Source of the DNA: Pseudomonas putida
Lineage (GTDB): Bacteria > Pseudomonadota > Gammaproteobacteria > Pseudomonadales > Pseudomonadaceae
Direction of reading: 5' to 3'
Assembly (NCBI RefSeq): GCF_016406145.1
Contig: NZ_CP066306.1
Coordinates: 2,294,001 to 2,358,000 of the forward strand
Length of the DNA: 64,000 bases
This document shows positions 61,137-64,000 of this stretch, one piece after another. Position 1 is the first letter of the stretch. Every line of letters starts with the position of its first letter. Below the pieces are notes generated by a model. The model did not search any database. It saw only the letters and a list, made by a program, of their open reading frames with translations, and had not been told where the DNA came from. The position numbers were made by a program, and so were the translations under genes.

Positions 61137-63305
61137 TCAGAAGCTGTACTTGGCCGTCAGCATCATGTTGCGCGGCGCGCCCCAGGTGTCGCCGGCATAG
61201 TTGACCGAGTTGGCCACAGCCGAGTAGTACTTGCGATCGAACACGTTGTTGGCGTTGAGTTGCAGGTCGAGGTGCTTGTTGACCTGGTAGCCGGCCATCA
61301 GGTCGGTGACCGCGTACGACCCCTGGACCAGGCGGTACTCGCTGCCATCGGCAACGGTGAAGTCGTTGTAGATGCGGCTCTGCCAGGAGATGTTGCCACC
61401 GATGCGCAGCTTCTCAAGCGGGCCCTCGAAGCGGTAGGTGGTGGTCAGCTTGAACAGGTGCTCGGGGGTATCGGTGTCGAAGCGCTGGTTGACGTTGCCT
61501 GGGTTGGCGGCGTCCTTGAGGGTGTGGACGCGGGCATAAGTGTAGCCGGCACCGACCTGCCAGTTGCGGGTCAGCGCACCTTGCAGCTCCATGTCGATAC
61601 CTTGGCTGCGTACCTCGCCAGAGGCGACGTAGCAGTTGGTCGGGTCGCTGCAGCCGGCCAGGTCGGTCTGCGAAACGCCACGGTTTTCCTGGTCGATACG
61701 GAACAGCGCCACGCTGGCATTGAGGGCGCCATCGAAGTACTCGCCCTTGACGCCGATTTCATAGTTCTTGCCCTCGACCGGCTTGAGCGGGCTGCCGGAA
61801 GCGTCCTTGTACTCCTGCGGGTTGAAGATGTCGCTGTAGCTGACATACACCGAGTGATGATCGTCCAGGTCGTAGATCAGGCCCGCGTAGCGAGTGACGT
61901 TGCGCGTGACTTTGTAATCGGCGCTGGCACTTTCCTTGTTGTCATAGTCATACCAGTCCAGGCGGCCGCCCAGGATCAGCTTCAGCGGATCGGCCAGGCT
62001 CAGCCGGGTGGTCATGTACACGCCTTCCTGGGTGGTGACTTCGCGTACGTTGTTGGTGTGCACGAAGTTCGGCTTGCCGCCATCGATCGGCCAGTTGGTG
62101 TCGTATGGGCTGTAGTTGCGTGTGTCCATGTCGTAGATGCGCTTGCTGGCGCCCACCACCAGCTCGTGGGTGCGGCCAAACGCTTCGAACGGGCCGCTGA
62201 CGAAGCCGTCAAGGCCGGCCTGGTTTTCCTGGTGCTTGGACTGGTAAGCGGTGCGGGACAACGGCTTATTGAGCCCGGCCCAGCGCGACTGGTAGGAGCC
62301 GGTGAAGGTGCCGTCTTGCTGGGAATAGTTGGCGTTGACCTGAAGTTTCCAGTCATTGGCCAGGCGCTGCTGCACTTCGGCGAATACGGTGTTGATCTCC
62401 TGATCCTTGTTTTCCCAGTCACTGCCTGGGTTGTAGGAACGCGAGAAGTCCATGTGGTGGCCGTTCAGGGCGGTTGGCATGGCGCCCCAGAAGTTGTTGG
62501 TCTGGTCTTTCTGGTGAGAGAAGCCGAGGGTCAGTGTGGTGTCTTCGGACAGGTCCGCCTCGGTGATTGCATAGAACAGGCCGTGGTCTTGTTCGACGTC
62601 ATCGATGTAGCTGTTGGCCCCCCGGTATGACGTCACCACGCGGCCGCGCAGTGTGCCACTGTCGTTGAGCGGGCTGGAGGCATCGATTTCGCCGCGGTAG
62701 TCGTCCCAGCTGCCAGCGGCGCCGGTCAGGGTGACCTTCTGTTCGGCCAGCGGACGCTTGCGTACCAGGTTGATGGCCGCCGAAGGGTTGCCGGAGCCGG
62801 TGATCAGGCCGGTCGCACCGCGGACGATCTCGACGCGGTCGAACATGGCCAGGTTAGGCTGGGCACCTACGGTATACGGCTTGTAACCGCTCGGAATGCC
62901 GTCGTACATCAGGTTGTCGATGTCAAAGCCACGCGAGATGTAGTTTTGCCGACCTGGACCGCCGGAATAGTCAAGGAACAGCCCTGGCGTAGCCTTGACC
63001 ACGTCGTTGATGCTGGTCATCGCCTGGTCGTCCATGCGCTGACGGGTAATCACGGTCACCGCCTGCGGTGTTTCACGCAGGCTCAATGGCAGCTTGGTGG
63101 CGGTGGCCATGGAACCTGTGGTGTAGGACTGCGAACCCTCGGTGGTGCTGCCCAGCCGATCGGAGCTGATCTCGGTGGCGCCCAACACCAGCGTGGTGGG
63201 CTGGTCGTCTTCGGCCAAGGCCGGTGTGACGATGGCCATGCACACGGCCATGGCGAGCAGGTTGCGGGCAGGGAGATGGCGCGAGGGCGCGAGTGGCGAC
63301 GGCAT
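61137..63305 (-). CDS. TonB-dependent siderophore receptor
   Basis: This 722-residue outer-membrane receptor has a signal peptide ending ALAED near residue 32, a short segment, then the plug domain (LSLRETPQAVTVITRQRMDDQ at about 75-95) and the barrel. The last strand ends in AKYSF. It lacks the N-terminal signalling domain found in FpvA and other receptors coupled to FecR. Siderophore family (coprogen/ferrioxamine-like) is likely but the ligand is unknown. A Fur box lies upstream. Confidence 0.9.
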   Translation of the reverse strand: MPSPLAPSRHLPARNLLAMAVCMAIVTPALAEDDQPTTLVLGATEISSDRLGSTTEGSQSYTTGSMATATKLPLSLRETPQAVTVITRQRMDDQAMTSINDVVKATPGLFLDYSGGPGRQNYISRGFDIDNLMYDGIPSGYKPYTVGAQPNLAMFDRVEIVRGATGLITGSGNPSAAINLVRKRPLAEQKVTLTGAAGSWDDYRGEIDASSPLNDSGTLRGRVVTSYRGANSYIDDVEQDHGLFYAITEADLSEDTTLTLGFSHQKDQTNNFWGAMPTALNGHHMDFSRSYNPGSDWENKDQEINTVFAEVQQRLANDWKLQVNANYSQQDGTFTGSYQSRWAGLNKPLSRTAYQSKHQENQAGLDGFVSGPFEAFGRTHELVVGASKRIYDMDTRNYSPYDTNWPIDGGKPNFVHTNNVREVTTQEGVYMTTRLSLADPLKLILGGRLDWYDYDNKESASADYKVTRNVTRYAGLIYDLDDHHSVYVSYSDIFNPQEYKDASGSPLKPVEGKNYEIGVKGEYFDGALNASVALFRIDQENRGVSQTDLAGCSDPTNCYVASGEVRSQGIDMELQGALTRNWQVGAGYTYARVHTLKDAANPGNVNQRFDTDTPEHLFKLTTTYRFEGPLEKLRIGGNISWQSRIYNDFTVADGSEYRLVQGSYAVTDLMAGYQVNKHLDLQLNANNVFDRKYYSAVANSVNYAGDTWGAPRNMMLTAKYSF

Positions 63306-63352
63306 TGGGGGTGGGTTCCTGTACATTGTTAAACGTTATTGAAAGTGTGTAT

Positions 63353-63371
63353 GAGAACGATTAACAATAAG
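63353..63371 (-). promoter_or_regulatory. Fur box of the TonB receptor gene
   Basis: GAGAACGATTAACAATAAG (63353-63371 region) resembles the 19-bp Fur consensus, with the half-site ATGAGAA at its left and ACAATAA at its right. It lies about 48-66 bases upstream of the receptor start, in the promoter position. Confidence 0.55.
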
Positions 63372-63470
63372 TTTGTCAGGATTTGCCTGCCCTTGAAAGA
63401 TTGGGATGCAGGAATTTTTACCTTTTTTTCACATTTGTGGCGGTGGCCGGGCGGCTTCGTGCAGAGGGGA

Positions 63471-64000
63471 TCAGGGTTCAGTGCGGTTTATCGTCTTGCC
63501 CTGCTGCACAGCCACTTCCGCAGCCTGGCCATCACGTTGCTTGCCTTGGCGCGCCAACCCTTCCAGTTGCGGGATCAGCATGCCTTCGGGCAAATGTCGC
63601 CAGAAACGCCCCGGCATGTGCAGGCGCAAGGCATCCGGGTTGAGGCGGGCGGGGTTGAAGGTATGGCGGTAGTAGGTCCGCCACAGCTCGGCACCCGGGT
63701 CATCGGCATTGCGCGCCCACTGCCGCCAGGCGTCCGGGCAGTGCCGCTGGTAATCGAAACCCTGGCCGTCGAAGCGAATACCGTCCTGCGGTGTGGCGAT
63801 CAACCAGCGCTGGCGCCCCAGGCGGTCGGCGAAGTGCGCGCTGGCACTGGGCAGAATGTCATGGGCCGGCTCGTGATAGGCCACCAGGTCCAGTTGCAGT
63901 TGCTCGGCAAGTGCTGGTGGCAAGGGTACGAAACGCACGAACGCGTGCAAGTGATGTGCTTCACGGCTGACCTGCTTGATACGCCGGTGCAGTTCACTGC
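63471..64000 (-). CDS. TIGR03915-type putative DNA repair protein (partial, N terminus missing)
   Basis: The frame runs off the right edge; at least 176 residues are visible (continuing upstream through RIKQVSREAHHLHAF). The C-terminal part has AELWRTYYRHTFNPARLNPDALRLHMPGRFWRHLPEG, the DUF4130 motif seen in TIGR03915 and UdgX-type proteins. The protein ends shortly after, so the uracil-DNA-glycosylase half of UdgX is absent. These proteins are usually paired with a radical-SAM partner, not visible here. It is convergent in no way with the receptor; both are on the minus strand. Confidence 0.75.
   Translation of the reverse strand, partial: SELHRRIKQVSREAHHLHAFVRFVPLPPALAEQLQLDLVAYHEPAHDILPSASAHFADRLGRQRWLIATPQDGIRFDGQGFDYQRHCPDAWRQWARNADDPGAELWRTYYRHTFNPARLNPDALRLHMPGRFWRHLPEGMLIPQLEGLARQGKQRDGQAAEVAVQQGKTINRTEP

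Noticed and set aside
61137..63305. The TonB receptor as the pyoverdine receptor FpvA
   Set aside because: It lacks the N-terminal signalling domain of FpvA, is far from pvd genes, and no FpvI/FpvR pair is adjacent.
1..64000. Mobile elements, prophage, rRNA or tRNA genes
   Set aside because: No transposase, integrase, long terminal repeats or tRNA-like folds were recognised on reading either strand; a short tRNA could still be missed without a covariance search.

Overview
The window reads as a chromosomal segment of a Pseudomonas of the P. putida group. The evidence is high G+C, strong Shine-Dalgarno sites, pyoverdine genes (pvdA, an MbtH protein, an fpvGHJKCDEF-type operon) with PvdS-type promoters, a TurB/MvaT-family H-NS protein beside gloA, an OprD porin, and a hemB-proP-LysR block. 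No rRNA, tRNA, CRISPR array, transposase or phage gene was seen.

Layout. 1-5.1 kb: the end of a LysR gene, a CigR/RcnB-like secreted protein, then the most unusual part of the window. This is a minus-strand operon of four genes under a WYL-domain regulator of the BrxR/CapW shape. Its genes encode a regulator, a large protein with an HNH-like core and hydrophobic C-terminal half (broken by a frameshift here), a YkgJ-type cysteine-cluster protein and a glycine-zipper membrane protein. A near-perfect 12-bp inverted repeat lies in the regulator promoter. 5-14.5 kb: a 5'-nucleotidase, AdhP alcohol dehydrogenase, a DJ-1/SDR pair, an MFS-amidohydrolase pair with a divergent TetR, a glutathione transferase and a polyglycine secreted protein. 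14.6-25 kb: a large chemoreceptor, an ion/proton antiporter-family transporter, an orphan FecR, a MarR-EmrA-EmrB efflux operon and an esterase with a divergent LysR.

25-37.4 kb is an iron block. An MbtH protein and a type II thioesterase, preceded by a PvdS-like promoter, support pyoverdine synthesis. A cysteine hydrolase and a DUF1615 lipoprotein follow. Eight overlapping minus-strand genes match the periplasmic reduction and import system for pyoverdine iron (FpvG-H-J-K, then two binding proteins, an ATPase and a permease). pvdA sits upstream with a textbook PvdS box. 36-43 kb holds pbpG, a shikimate dehydrogenase paralogue, gloA, turB, oprD and a solitary cobF.

43-50 kb is a signalling module: a CHASE3-GAF hybrid kinase with three receivers, CheR, a receiver-less CheB, a second hybrid kinase and single-domain response regulators. 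There is no chemoreceptor, CheA or CheW beside it. 50-61 kb carries hemB, proP, LysR, an unusual SDR, riboflavin synthase, a trehalose-synthase-like GH13 protein and a 5-oxoprolinase operon (pxpABC) with a divergent LysR. The window ends with a Fur-boxed TonB siderophore receptor and the end of a TIGR03915-type protein.
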